Below, piece after piece: positions 54,728 through 63,948 of a stretch of 64,000 nucleotides of DNA. The stretch is from Paraburkholderia humisilvae (GTDB lineage: Bacteria; Pseudomonadota; Gammaproteobacteria; Burkholderiales; Burkholderiaceae): positions 186,001-250,000 of the forward strand of contig NZ_CADIKH010000004.1 in NCBI RefSeq assembly GCF_902859855.1, read 5' to 3'. The notes beneath the pieces are model-generated. The model ran no database searches. It was given only the letters and a program-made list of their open reading frames with translations, and was not told where the DNA came from. Made by a program: the position numbers and the translations under genes. Within the stretch, counting starts at the first letter, position 1; every line of letters starts with the position of its first letter.

Positions 54728-55219
54728 CTACGCCTGGTCGTTGACCAGCGATCCGGACGTTTTCCCCTGCGCGGCCAGCAATTGCGCGAGTTGCCCGGTC
54801 GCGGCCCCGATCGCTCCTTGTATCGTTGACGCCTCACCCTGCAATGAGTTGACGGCCGGGTTAGGTGTGCCATCGGGCCCGGTTTGGCGCGATAGCGCCG
54901 CGATTTGCGCCTCCACCGCGGCCAGTTCCTGCTGCAAACTCTTGATGAGCTGCTGAAGCGCGCCGATCGCCGGGCTCGACGAGCTTGAACCGCCGCCCGC
55001 CGCACCTGCGCCGCCGCCCGCCTTCGCCTTGCCCGAGCCGGACGTCGGCGCAGTCGACGACGTGCCCGACGTTGCCGGCTGCGAACCGGACGTATCGGTC
55101 GCGGACGTGCTGCTCTTGCCGCTGCCCGCATCCTGATTGGCGGACGTGCCCTGCGCCGCGTTCGAGCTCGTGTTGGCAGGACCGCTCGCGGTTACACCAG
55201 GAACACCTTGCACGATCAT
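54728..55219 (-). CDS. Low-complexity Ser/Gly/Ala-rich protein with C-terminal coiled coil
   Basis: The 163-residue protein has about 80 residues of Ser, Thr, Gly and Ala (KAGGGAGAAGGGSSSSSPAI at the end of that part), then a helical segment IGALQQLIKSLQQELAAVEA and a Gly/Ala-rich end. No signal peptide or membrane segment is evident. Length, starting ATG and a clean intrinsic terminator support a real gene. It resembles FlxA-like small coiled-coil proteins only loosely; function unknown. Confidence 0.6.
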   Translation of the reverse strand: MIVQGVPGVTASGPANTSSNAAQGTSANQDAGSGKSSTSATDTSGSQPATSGTSSTAPTSGSGKAKAGGGAGAAGGGSSSSSPAIGALQQLIKSLQQELAAVEAQIAALSRQTGPDGTPNPAVNSLQGEASTIQGAIGAATGQLAQLLAAQGKTSGSLVNDQA

Positions 55220-55637
55220 GGTCGGTCACTTGTCATGAAAGAAGATGCCAGCATATCGGCAGGTTGCAACGCTTTCTTTAGCAACGGCTTAACGGCGCGA
55301 CAAAGCATGCTGTCGCTACAGCACGCTCGCCGAACGGCGCGAAACGCGTCGAACGCCATCCAGCGCGATCAATCCGACAAAAACGTCGCACCGCGTAAGC
55401 CAAACGTCGCGAGTAAATTTGCGGCGGCCGTTTCGCTTTTATGCATCGCACATCGGCGCGCGTTGCGTGTCTCACAGCCGGCGTAGACTGAACGCAGGCG
55501 CTTGAATGGCCTGCACACGCACAGTGCGCGATACGTGCCAGGCGCATGTCTTGCTTGATGCATGAGGCCGTCCGCGAAAACGAAGCGCATTCTCGAACGA
55601 TACCGAGCGAAGCCGCCCGCGCCGCACCTGGATCATC
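55220..55637. other. 418-bp region before the AI-2E family gene
   Basis: Moderately A/T-rich DNA between divergent genes, with no recognised protein. It must hold promoters on both strands. A short GCTGT/ACAGC hairpin lies near 55310. Confidence 0.5.
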
Positions 55638-57554
55638 ATGAAACTGCCGCTACCGCCGCAACGACCGTCGAATCGCGTCTACCCGCCAGGCGTGCCCGGC
55701 ATGCTCGGGCTGACGTCGACGATTACCGCCGTCGTGGTGGTTTGCGGCCTGTATTTCGGCCGCGAAGTGCTGATGCCGATCACGCTGGCCGTGCTGTTGA
55801 GCTTTCTGCTCGCCCCGCTCGTCGGCCTGCTCAGACGCCTGCGCTTCGGACAATTGCCATCGATCTTCGTCGCGGTGCTGGTCGCGCTGGTTACGCTGCT
55901 CGGCATCGGCACGCTGATCGCCGCGCAGGTCGCGCAGCTCGCCGGCTCGCTGCCGCAATATCAGGCGGCGATCGAATTGAAGATCGAGACCGTGCAGGAA
56001 AAGACCGTCGGCCGCGCCGACGCACTACTGGCACGCGCGGCCAGCGCGCTCGCGCGCGTGACGCCCGATCGTCCGCCGAATCCGCCGCACGAAGCCGGCC
56101 GCACGTCGAAGCCGTCGGCTGCCGCACCGATGCCGGTCGAAGTGCACGAACCGATGCCTTCGCCGCTGCAACTCGCACAAAGGGTGTTCTCGCCGGTGGT
56201 CGGCCCGCTCGAGACCATGTTCATCGTGCTGGTCGTGACGATCTTCATCCTGTTGCAGCGCGAAGATCTGCGCGACCGGCTGATCCGCCTGTTCGGCGCG
56301 CGCGACCTGCACCGCACGACCACGGCCATCAACGATGCGGCGACGCGGCTCTCGCGCTACTTTGTCGCGCAATTGGGAGTCAATGTCGGCGCGGGCTCGC
56401 TGATCGCGGTCGGACTCGCGATTATCGGCGTGCCGGGCGCGCTGCTGTTTGGCGTGTTGACCGCGTTACTGCGCTTCGTGCCTTACATCGGTACATGGAT
56501 CGCCGCGCTGCTCGCCGTGATTCTCGCCGCCGCGATCCAGCCGCAATGGTCGATGGCGGTCGCGACGATCGCGCTGTTCGTGGTCGTCGACGTGGTCGCG
56601 GGGCAAGTGGTCGAGCCGCTGCTCTACGGGCATAGCTCGGGGCTGTCACCGCTCGCAGTGGTGGTCGCCGCGATCTTCTGGAGCTGGCTGTGGGGACCGG
56701 TGGGCCTCGTGCTGTCGACGCCGCTGACGCTGTGTCTCGTCACACTCGGCCGCTATGCGGAGCGCCTCAAATTCCTCACCGTGCTGCTCGGCGACCAACC
56801 CGCGCTCACGCCGGCGCAGAATTTCTACCAGCGTCTGCTCGCCGACGATCCGCTCGAAGCGGTCGCACAGGCTGACCGGCTGCTCAAGGAGATGCCGCTC
56901 GTGCAGTACTACGACGACGTGGCGCGCGAAGGTCTGCGACTCGCGCGCAACGACGCGCTGCGCGGCGTGTTCACGCCCGATCAGCTCACCCGGATGAACG
57001 AGACGCTGCTCGATATCGTCGAGAACCTCGAACAGGCGCCCGAGTCGCCGCCCGCAGCAGCGCCGTTGCAGCCGCAGGCCGAAGGCGACGCGCCAGCGGC
57101 GCACACAGGTGGGGCGAACCCGCAAGCGCAGTGGCAGCCGGGCATGCGCGTCGTATGTATCGCGGGACGCGGTGCGTTCGACGATGTGGCCAACGCCATC
57201 GCCGTGCAATTGCTGGGCTACCGCGGCCTGCCTGTCTCCGCCGCGCAGTACGCGCAGCTCAGGAAAGGCAGCATCGATTCGGCCGGCATCGAAAACACGC
57301 CGATCTTGTGCGTGGTCGCGCTCGACGCATCCGAGGCGTCGCCTTATCTGCGTAATCTGGTGCGGCGCATCCGCGAGCGCGCACCTTCCGCGTCGCTCGT
57401 GGTCGGCATCGGCGGGCTGTCGGAGCGCGACGGTGAAACCACGCTCACCGGCACCGTGAGCGCGAACAGCTTCGCGGAACTCGTCGAGCTTTGCGTGCAT
57501 GCGGCGACGACCGCGGCGCCTTTACCGCCCCGGCTCGTCGAACGGACAGGCTGA
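55638..57554 (+). CDS. AI-2E family (PerM/YdiK-like) membrane protein with long C-terminal extension
   Basis: The 638-residue protein has the AI-2E transporter core in about residues 20-370: N-terminal helices, a large soluble loop around 110-190, and C-terminal helices with PYIGTWIAALLAVILAAAIQ and VVEPLLYGHSSGLSPLAVVV. Family members are about 350 residues; here about 260 further residues follow, ending in a region with MRVVCIAGRGAFDDVANAIA and LVVGIGGLSE that looks like a soluble alpha/beta domain. The family exports autoinducer-2 or osmolytes in the few cases studied; the extension may be regulatory. Confidence 0.85.
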   Translation: MKLPLPPQRPSNRVYPPGVPGMLGLTSTITAVVVVCGLYFGREVLMPITLAVLLSFLLAPLVGLLRRLRFGQLPSIFVAVLVALVTLLGIGTLIAAQVAQLAGSLPQYQAAIELKIETVQEKTVGRADALLARAASALARVTPDRPPNPPHEAGRTSKPSAAAPMPVEVHEPMPSPLQLAQRVFSPVVGPLETMFIVLVVTIFILLQREDLRDRLIRLFGARDLHRTTTAINDAATRLSRYFVAQLGVNVGAGSLIAVGLAIIGVPGALLFGVLTALLRFVPYIGTWIAALLAVILAAAIQPQWSMAVATIALFVVVDVVAGQVVEPLLYGHSSGLSPLAVVVAAIFWSWLWGPVGLVLSTPLTLCLVTLGRYAERLKFLTVLLGDQPALTPAQNFYQRLLADDPLEAVAQADRLLKEMPLVQYYDDVAREGLRLARNDALRGVFTPDQLTRMNETLLDIVENLEQAPESPPAAAPLQPQAEGDAPAAHTGGANPQAQWQPGMRVVCIAGRGAFDDVANAIAVQLLGYRGLPVSAAQYAQLRKGSIDSAGIENTPILCVVALDASEASPYLRNLVRRIRERAPSASLVVGIGGLSERDGETTLTGTVSANSFAELVELCVHAATTAAPLPPRLVERTG

Positions 57555-57769
57555 CGTAGGCGTTCGGCGCACGGCTCATTTTTTGGAAAGCCATTTGAAA
57601 TATTGATCCGTTGGCTGACGCGGCGATTTATTAATAATTCATTGGAAGAAGCTGACGTTATTAAAACAATGTAATTCCGCCTTTTAAAAGGCGAGAGTCC
57701 GTGAATGACGTATTGTCAGCAAATTATCATTCTCTTTTTATAGAACCGTTCTACTTCATTTCCATTTCC

Positions 57770-57795
57770 GGCTGACGCATCCGGATGCGTCAGCC
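57770..57795. terminator. 26-base perfect palindrome between AI-2E gene and phospholipase C
   Basis: Arm GGCTGACGCATCC (57770-57782) is followed directly by its reverse complement GGATGCGTCAGCC (57783-57795). It lies in the convergent intergenic space, so the simplest role is a bidirectional terminator; no T-run adjoins it. Confidence 0.5.
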
Positions 57796-57805
57796 AGCAA
57801 GCATT

Positions 57806-57838
57806 CGCCCCGAAGCGATGCAAGACCGCTGCGGGGCG
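57806..57838 (-). terminator. Hairpin just after the phospholipase C gene
   Basis: CGCCCCG (57806-57812) pairs with CGGGGCG (57832-57838), with additional AGCG/CGCT pairing inside. It is the first structure reached by minus-strand transcription past the stop at 57864. Confidence 0.5.
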
Positions 57839-57863
57839 ACATCCGCTCGTTGCAGTGCGGCTT

Positions 57864-60011
57864 TTACGAAGCCGTCATCACCGGCGCGACCGCAGCCGGG
57901 TCCGTGATGCTCGGCTTGCCGGTCTCGACGTGGCCCGCGAGGCGGCGCTGAAACGCCGGGTCGTCGTTATCGGTGACCGTCAGGTCGTACCAGTGGTGGC
58001 TCGACGCAAGCACGAACTTCTCTTCGACCGTCTCGTTCTGCGGCACGATCACCGGACGCGCGAGCGCGCCGTACGCATTGTCGGACACCGACAGACGCGC
58101 ATTCGCGTTGCCCTTGTTGGTGAAGCGCAGCACCAGGTTGCCGTTCGCGACGTCGTAATGCGTCTTGACTTCGGGTATGGCCATCTTCTTCTTGCCCTTG
58201 CCCGCCGCGGCCGCCACCATGTCCGCGTTCAGATCGCCATTGAAGCGGCGCACAAAGCCATTGGGACCGTACACCGTGAACGCGTATGCGCCGTTGTTGA
58301 TCGACAGGTCGAACGTTTCGGTGATCGATTTGTTCGCTTCGACCGTATAGCGCCACGGACCATCCGTGCGCAGCGACGAGTACACATAGAAGTGCGCGCC
58401 GACCGTGCCCGTGTTGCCCATCACCAGTTCCAGCACATTGCGCTTCTCGTTGACCTTGCCGTTCACATGCAGTTCGTACGGCAACGCGCGCGCGAAGCGG
58501 ATGCCCGGCTCCTGCGGCACGATCGGGCCCGGCACCGCGGGCACGACGGGCTTCGGCTGCGTCGCGCACTGGTTGTCCGCGATCGACTTGTAGTTGCTGG
58601 TGTCGGGCAGCGCCGGCATCGTCGCATCGGGCGTACGGAAGTCGAAGGCCGAGGTCAGGTCGCCGCACACCGCACGGCGCCATTTGGTGATGTTCGGCTC
58701 TTTCACGCCAAAACGCGCTTCGATAAAGCGGATCACCGACGTGTGGTCGAATACCTCCGAGCACGCGAAGCCGCCCTTCGTCCACGGCGACACGATCGTC
58801 ATCGGCACGCGCGTGCCGAGACCATACGGCAGGTTGTCGACCGTGTAGTTGCCGCCACGGCCGGCCGGGTTGATCACATTGTGGATCTCGCCTTCGGTCG
58901 TGACCGTCGACAGACCCTGCGCGCGCGTGGTCGGCACTTGCGGCGGCGGCACGTGATCGAAGAAACCGTCGTTCTCGTCGTACATGATGAAGAGCACCGT
59001 CTTGCTCCACACCTCCGGGTTCGACGTCAGCGCGTCGAGAATCATCGACGTGTACTCCGCGCCGTACGCGGGCGTGTACGACGGATGTTCCGAGTACGCG
59101 GCCGGCGGGCACAGCCACGACACCTGCGGCAGCTTGTTCGCGAGCACATCGGACTTCAGGTCGTCGATCGTGCGCACGGTCTGCGCGCGCTGGTACAGCG
59201 ACGAGCCCGGCTGCGCATTGATGAAGTTCGCGAAGTTCTGCAGGATGTTCGTGCCGTAGTTGCCATTCAGCGGATCGCTGCCATTCAGCCCTTGCTGGTA
59301 GACCTGCCACGAGATGCCCGCTTTATCGAGGCGCTCCGGATACGTGGTCCACGACAGCAGTTGATACTTCGGCGGCCCGTCGCCATCGACAAAGTCATTG
59401 TTGTCGAGCAGCGGGCCGCCTTGCGTGCCGGTCGGGTCGACCATACCGGTCATCAGGTACGCGCGGTTCGGGTGCGTCGGCCCGGGCATCGAGCAGTAGT
59501 ACGCATCGCAGACAGTGAACGCATCGGCCAGCGCGTAGTGAAACGGAATGTCGGTACGCAGGTGGTAGCCCATCGTCATGTCCGTCTTGTTCGCGGGCCA
59601 CTGGTTGTAGACGCCGTTGTTGATCGCGGCGTGCGTCGGATACCAGTTGTGGTCGAGGTCGCCGAGACACTGCGCGCTGGTCGTCAGTGTGTCGAGGTGA
59701 AACGGCAATACCGGCTTGGTCGGGTCCTCCTTCGACGGCTGGAACCACACCGGGTTGCCACCCGGCAGCGGGATCGGGAAGCGGTCGTTATAACCGCGCA
59801 CGCCACGCATATGGCCGAAGTAGTGGTCAAAAGAACGGTTCTCCTGCATGAACACGACGATATGCTCGATATCGTTGATCGTGCCCGTGCGCGATGCGGC
59901 CGGAACGGCGAGCGCCCTGCGGATCGAGTCCGGCAGCGCGGTCATCGCAACGGCCGCGCCGGCGGATGAAGCAACGGTTTGTAGAAAACGGCGGCGGCTA
60001 TTTGCAGTCAT
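57864..60011 (-). CDS. Phosphocholine-specific phospholipase C, Tat-exported
   Basis: The 715-residue protein starts with a Tat signal (SRRRFLQTVASSAGAAVAM; cleavage near residue 36). The catalytic domain opens with IEHIVVFMQENRSFDHYFGH and continues as a PlcN/PlcH-type phosphoesterase (LFIMYDENDGFFDHVPPP). Two C-terminal beta domains (from about residue 500) are those of non-haemolytic PlcN-like enzymes. It hydrolyses phosphatidylcholine outside the cell. AGGTGACAAAACC precedes the ATG at 60011. The small lipoprotein gene lies immediately upstream on the same strand. Confidence 0.92.
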   Translation of the reverse strand: MTANSRRRFLQTVASSAGAAVAMTALPDSIRRALAVPAASRTGTINDIEHIVVFMQENRSFDHYFGHMRGVRGYNDRFPIPLPGGNPVWFQPSKEDPTKPVLPFHLDTLTTSAQCLGDLDHNWYPTHAAINNGVYNQWPANKTDMTMGYHLRTDIPFHYALADAFTVCDAYYCSMPGPTHPNRAYLMTGMVDPTGTQGGPLLDNNDFVDGDGPPKYQLLSWTTYPERLDKAGISWQVYQQGLNGSDPLNGNYGTNILQNFANFINAQPGSSLYQRAQTVRTIDDLKSDVLANKLPQVSWLCPPAAYSEHPSYTPAYGAEYTSMILDALTSNPEVWSKTVLFIMYDENDGFFDHVPPPQVPTTRAQGLSTVTTEGEIHNVINPAGRGGNYTVDNLPYGLGTRVPMTIVSPWTKGGFACSEVFDHTSVIRFIEARFGVKEPNITKWRRAVCGDLTSAFDFRTPDATMPALPDTSNYKSIADNQCATQPKPVVPAVPGPIVPQEPGIRFARALPYELHVNGKVNEKRNVLELVMGNTGTVGAHFYVYSSLRTDGPWRYTVEANKSITETFDLSINNGAYAFTVYGPNGFVRRFNGDLNADMVAAAAGKGKKKMAIPEVKTHYDVANGNLVLRFTNKGNANARLSVSDNAYGALARPVIVPQNETVEEKFVLASSHHWYDLTVTDNDDPAFQRRLAGHVETGKPSITDPAAVAPVMTAS

Positions 60012-60076
60012 GGTTTTGTCACCTACTGGCGGGGGGGAATGGCGGCTGCACCTGATGCGCAAGCGTCAGGCGTGAA

Positions 60077-60421
60077 TCAGTTGTTGCTGCTGTCGTCGGG
60101 TGCGTAGCGCATCACCGGCGCGACCTGTTGCGCATCGGCTGCGATACTCGCCTGTGCGCTGGCGACCGCGCTGCCCGGCGCGGCATTGGTCAGTGGCGGC
60201 GCCTGCAATTGCGCAAGCGGTACGGATGCGCCCGCCGATAGTTGCAGCGCGGCGCTTTGGTAACGGGACGGACTTTGTCCGAAATCGGCCGATTCACCGG
60301 TTACGGACGCTTTGTTGGCCGCGTCCGTGTTGCCCGAGTCCGCACCGCATGCCGCGAGCATCAAGCTCGTGAGCAGAGCGACACATGCCGCTCCCCGCTT
60401 CGCGCGATTGTCTCCGTCCAT
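60077..60421 (-). CDS. Small lipoprotein upstream of phospholipase C
   Basis: The 114-residue protein has a lipoprotein signal (CVALLTSLMLAAC, cysteine near residue 25) and an otherwise unstructured Ala/Ser/Gln-rich chain. It lies 65 bp upstream of the phospholipase start in the same direction, so the two are probably co-transcribed. No family recognised; it could assist export or retention of the enzyme, like PlcR-type partners, but that is a guess. Confidence 0.65.
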   Translation of the reverse strand: MDGDNRAKRGAACVALLTSLMLAACGADSGNTDAANKASVTGESADFGQSPSRYQSAALQLSAGASVPLAQLQAPPLTNAAPGSAVASAQASIAADAQQVAPVMRYAPDDSSNN

Positions 60422-60706
60422 GTTCGATATCCCACTCTTTAGTCAAACCGATCATTCGCAGCGCTTGAATAAATCGCCGCGTCGTTTTCGGAATGGAGTC
60501 TCCTTATAAATTAAGAAGAATTTGTGAAATCGTTTCACGTATGCACAACCATATTTTCTAAAACCTTAAAGCGCATATTTGCCGGATCAGCGTGAATAAA
60601 TCGAAAAGAAATAAAACTTTAATAATGTAATGAGCGAGCGCGCTGGGTCCGAGGCTTGCTTGACCGTGCATTTCCGCTAGCAAGCTATAAGACCAGGGAG
60701 ACACGG
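60422..60706. other. A/T-rich divergent region between the lipoprotein and response-regulator genes
   Basis: The 285 bp are markedly A/T-rich between 60500 and 60640 and should contain promoters in both directions. TGAATAAATCG occurs twice (60466-60476 and 60593-60603). No gene is visible. Confidence 0.5.
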
Positions 60707-61186
60707 ATGAGCGCACGCACTAACCTGCAGGAAGATCAGGACGAGTTGCAATGGCGGCCGATTGGTGAGGCGCTTGCCGACCACCGCCGCGTGCTCGTCG
60801 TCGACGACTACCCGGATGCGGCCGACGCGCTGCAATGGCTGCTCAGCGCGAACGGCTTCGAGTGCCGCGCGATGCACGAAGCATTGAGCGTCTGCGTGAT
60901 CGCCGCGCAATGGCAGCCGTTCGCGGTCGTGCTCGATATCGCGATGCCGGGCGTCGACGGTCTCGAGCTTGCGCGCCGCCTGCGTGCGACACCGTCGACG
61001 TCGCACATGCTGCTCATCGCGTGTACCGGTTACGCATCGCATAGCGATCGTGAACGTGCCCGTGAAGCCGGATTCGATGCGCACTGCGCGAAGCCGCTGA
61101 CACCGCAGCGGTTGCTCGCGTTACTGAAGCAAGCGGTGTCGATGTCTACGGACGGGAGGACAGATGCGAAGGACGGTAAGCGTTGA
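60707..61186 (+). CDS. Stand-alone response regulator receiver protein
   Basis: The 159-residue protein is a single receiver domain with the acidic pair VVDDY, phospho-acceptor in VVLDIAMPGVDGLEL, T in CTGYAS and the switch lysine in CAKPL. GGGAG lies 7 bases before ATG 60707. There is no output domain and no kinase nearby, so it probably works by protein contact, CheY-like, or as a phosphate relay element. Confidence 0.87.
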   Translation: MSARTNLQEDQDELQWRPIGEALADHRRVLVVDDYPDAADALQWLLSANGFECRAMHEALSVCVIAAQWQPFAVVLDIAMPGVDGLELARRLRATPSTSHMLLIACTGYASHSDRERAREAGFDAHCAKPLTPQRLLALLKQAVSMSTDGRTDAKDGKR

Positions 61187-61280
61187 ACGGGACGCGAGCG
61201 CAAGCAATCGGGCACACAGCGTGCTAGGGATATCGGTGCATTCAATGCGCATCCACGCGCCTCACGCTTACAGGAGAATC

Positions 61281-61874
61281 ATGATGCAAAGAAGAAAGTT
61301 CATTCTGACGGGCGGCGCCGCTCTCGCCGCAGGCGGCTTTGCGATGGCCGGCTGCACGACGACCTCGCCGAGTGCGGCCTCGAGCACCGCCGGCAACGTC
61401 GACAAGCGCCGCTCGATCGATCACGACGTCGATGCGACGCTGTCGCGTCTCTATTCGACGGTCAACGGTTCACACGAACTGGTCGCGAAAGCGCGCGGCG
61501 TGCTGGTGTTCCCGTCGGTCGTGCAGGCGGGCTTCGTGGTCGGCGGCGAGTACGGCACCGGCTCGCTGCGCGTCGGTGGCCATACCGTCGGCTACTACAG
61601 CACCGCGGCAGGCTCGTTCGGGCTGCAAGCCGGCGCCCAGTCGAAAGCGATCATTTTCTGCTTCATGACCCAGCAGGCGCTCGACGACTTCCGCAGTCGC
61701 GACGGCTGGGCAGTCGGCGGAGACGCGACCGTCGCGGTCGTGAAGGTCGGCGCAAACGGCAATATCGATTCGTCGACCGCGACCGCGCCGGTCCAGGCGT
61801 TCGTGCTGACCAACGCGGGCCTGATGGCCGGCGTATCGCTCGAAGGCACCAAGGTGTCGCGACTCGACATCTGA
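61281..61874 (+). CDS. YSC84/SYLF-domain lipoprotein
   Basis: The 197-residue protein has an AGGAGAATC site before ATG 61281 and an arginine-containing signal with lipobox (MQRRKFILTGGAALAAGG, AMAGC), so it is an envelope lipoprotein. The rest matches the YSC84/SYLF domain (GVLVFPSVVQAGFVVGGEYG). In bacteria this domain may bind lipids; function is not settled. Confidence 0.88.
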   Translation: MMQRRKFILTGGAALAAGGFAMAGCTTTSPSAASSTAGNVDKRRSIDHDVDATLSRLYSTVNGSHELVAKARGVLVFPSVVQAGFVVGGEYGTGSLRVGGHTVGYYSTAAGSFGLQAGAQSKAIIFCFMTQQALDDFRSRDGWAVGGDATVAVVKVGANGNIDSSTATAPVQAFVLTNAGLMAGVSLEGTKVSRLDI

Positions 61875-62271
61875 TAGAGGACGCCCACACCCATGCTGAC
61901 GCCGCGGCGCAATCGTCTATGTAAAAGCCGCCGCGGCGCCAAGCGGAAATTACATCCGGCACGGCAACACGCGCCGCGAAACGCATGCGCCGTTACGGCT
62001 CCCCGCAACGGCGCAAACACACGCCCATGCGCGATCGGCGTGCGCGCGGCGCGCGGCGCAACTGCGCGCCCGCCGCGGTGCGACGCGTGCCAGCCCGAAG
62101 CTCCATGGCATGTCCTTTGCGTTGCACCGCAGCGCGCGCCGCACGGCCAGCGGAACGAACCGCCGTAAGCCATCCGACGCCTTGCATCACCGGTTTGCGG
62201 ATGCCTTCATCCACAGCTTCATCTCACGAATCACCCCAGCCCCTACTCTTTCCTTTCGCGCGGAGTCCATC
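61875..62271. other. 397-bp glgA upstream region
   Basis: G+C-rich DNA with open but unconvincing frames (a 91-codon one at 61893-62168 lacks a ribosome site and domain). It presumably contains the glgA promoter and leader. No conserved element was recognised. Confidence 0.45.
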
Positions 62272-63945
62272 TTGACGTTGAACGTTCTTCTCGTCGCCTC
62301 GGAGGCCATGCCACTCGCCAAAACCGGCGGCCTCGGCGATATGGTGAGCGGCTATGCGGCCGCCTTGCGCGAGGCGGGCGTCGATGTATCGATCCTGCTG
62401 CCCGCCTATCCGTCGGCGCTCGAACGTGCGGCAGGCGTGACACCCGTGTGCCGGATCAGCGGCCTGCCGGGCGGCGATGCGCGCCTGTTGCGCGCGCACA
62501 TGCCCGACTCCGGCGTGCCGGTGCTGCTGCTGCAGATGGAACATCTGTTCCGGCGCGAGCACCTGTATATGGACACGCACGGCCGCGACTATCTCGACAA
62601 CACGGTGCGCTTCGCATCGCTCGCCGCGGCGGCCGCTCGCATTGCGCGCGGCGTGCGCGGCGTCAAACGGCCTGATATCGTGCACGCGCACGACTGGCAT
62701 GCGGCACTCACGCCGCTGATGATGAAACTCGCTGGCGTGGCCGCGAAAAGCGTATTCACGATTCACAATCTCGCGTTCCAGGGCAATTGCCCGCTCGCAC
62801 TCGGCAGCTGGCTTGGCGTGCCCGACGAACTGCTCGCACCGGCGCTCAGCGACGAGCGCAGCATCGAGTTCTACCACGCGTTGAGCCCGATGAAGGCCGG
62901 CATCGTGCACGCCGATCGCGTCACCACGGTCAGCGAAACCTATGCGCGCGAAATTCTCACGTCGCGCTTCGGGCACCGGATGGAAGGCGTGTTGCAAGCG
63001 TGCTCGCACAAGCTGTCCGGCATCACGAATGGCATTGACGGCAACGCGTGGGACCCTGACACCGACCCGCACCTCGCGCGCAACTATTCGGCCACCGATG
63101 TGCGCGGCAAGCAGGCCTGCAAGCGCGATCTGCAGCAGCGTTTCGGCCTCGCGGTCGATCCGTTTGCGCCGCTCGTTGCGATCGGCAGCCGGCTCGCCGC
63201 GCAGAAACTCGCGGACGTGGTCGCCGCGGCGCTGCCGATGGCGCTTGCGCGGCATCCGCGGCTGCAGGTGACGATACTCGGCAAAGGCGACCTGCATCTC
63301 GAGCAGGCGGCACGCGCGCTGGCCGCAGTGTGGCCGCAGCGGGTCGGCGTACAGATCGGTTACGACGAAACGACTGCGCACAAGCTGCATGCCGGCGCGG
63401 ACATGCTGCTGCATGGCAGCCGCTTCGAGCCGTGCGGACTCACGCAAATGTATGCGATGCGCTATGGCACGATTCCGATCGCGTCGCGGGTCGGGGGCCT
63501 TGTCGATACGATCGTCGACTACGAACCGGCACGTTCGCCCGAGCTCGGCTTGCCCGAGGACGGCGCAACCGGCTTCCTGTTCGACGGCGAAACCACGAGC
63601 GACATCACCGCGGCATTGGACCGCGCACTCGAGGCGTTCGTGCGGCCGTCTTCGTGGCATGCGCTGCAACGCAATGCGATGCAGGCGGAGTTCGGGTGGG
63701 CGCGGCCGGCCGCTCGCTACCTTCAGCTTTATGCGGAACTCACCGATGCGCGGCCGGCACAGCGCGCTCTGGACCAAACGATCGAAGCGGCAAAAGCCAC
63801 GCAGGCGGCGAATGCGGGGCACGGCGTCGAGACGGTGGGACGGCGGGGCTCCACACGGCGTGCGTCGACGGCCACGCAAGGCACCGCATGGAACGGCAAT
63901 GCGTCCGCGCAAGCGGTGCTCGAGGACACCGCGCGCCGCGCATGA
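62272..63945 (+). CDS. glgA: Glycogen synthase, ADP-glucose type
   Basis: The 557-residue enzyme (GT5) begins properly at TTG 62272 (LTLNVLLVASEAMPLAKTGG), with CGGAG 8 bases upstream; no ATG lies at the right place. It carries the ADP-glucose motif KTGGLGD, HAHDWHAALTPL and, in the C-terminal domain, the catalytic RFEPCGLTQMYAMRYG. It adds glucose to the glycogen chain. A disordered tail of about 60 residues (after 500) is longer than in E. coli GlgA (477). No other glg gene is seen to its left. Confidence 0.9.
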   Translation: MTLNVLLVASEAMPLAKTGGLGDMVSGYAAALREAGVDVSILLPAYPSALERAAGVTPVCRISGLPGGDARLLRAHMPDSGVPVLLLQMEHLFRREHLYMDTHGRDYLDNTVRFASLAAAAARIARGVRGVKRPDIVHAHDWHAALTPLMMKLAGVAAKSVFTIHNLAFQGNCPLALGSWLGVPDELLAPALSDERSIEFYHALSPMKAGIVHADRVTTVSETYAREILTSRFGHRMEGVLQACSHKLSGITNGIDGNAWDPDTDPHLARNYSATDVRGKQACKRDLQQRFGLAVDPFAPLVAIGSRLAAQKLADVVAAALPMALARHPRLQVTILGKGDLHLEQAARALAAVWPQRVGVQIGYDETTAHKLHAGADMLLHGSRFEPCGLTQMYAMRYGTIPIASRVGGLVDTIVDYEPARSPELGLPEDGATGFLFDGETTSDITAALDRALEAFVRPSSWHALQRNAMQAEFGWARPAARYLQLYAELTDARPAQRALDQTIEAAKATQAANAGHGVETVGRRGSTRRASTATQGTAWNGNASAQAVLEDTARRA

Positions 63946-63948
63946 CGC

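Larger units (their letters stand above)
57555..57863. other. 309-bp convergent region with three strong palindromes
   Basis: A/T-rich DNA between convergent genes, with no coding signal. It contains CGCCTTTTAAAAGGCG (57678-57693), a 26-base perfect palindrome (57770-57795) and a CGCCCCG/CGGGGCG stem (57806-57838). GGCTGACG, or GCTGACG, recurs four times between 57549 and 57777. Confidence 0.6.

Noticed and set aside
57855..59969. Open plus-strand frame of 704 codons opposite phospholipase C
   Set aside because: Same reason: low-complexity Arg/Val/His-rich translation antisense to a well-supported enzyme.
60466..60603. Two copies of TGAATAAATCG as regulator sites
   Set aside because: Eleven bases in A/T-rich DNA, 127 bp apart and not symmetric; too weak to call a site.
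61893..62168. 91-codon frame before glgA
   Set aside because: Arg/Pro-rich translation without ribosome site, typical of chance frames in G+C-rich leaders.
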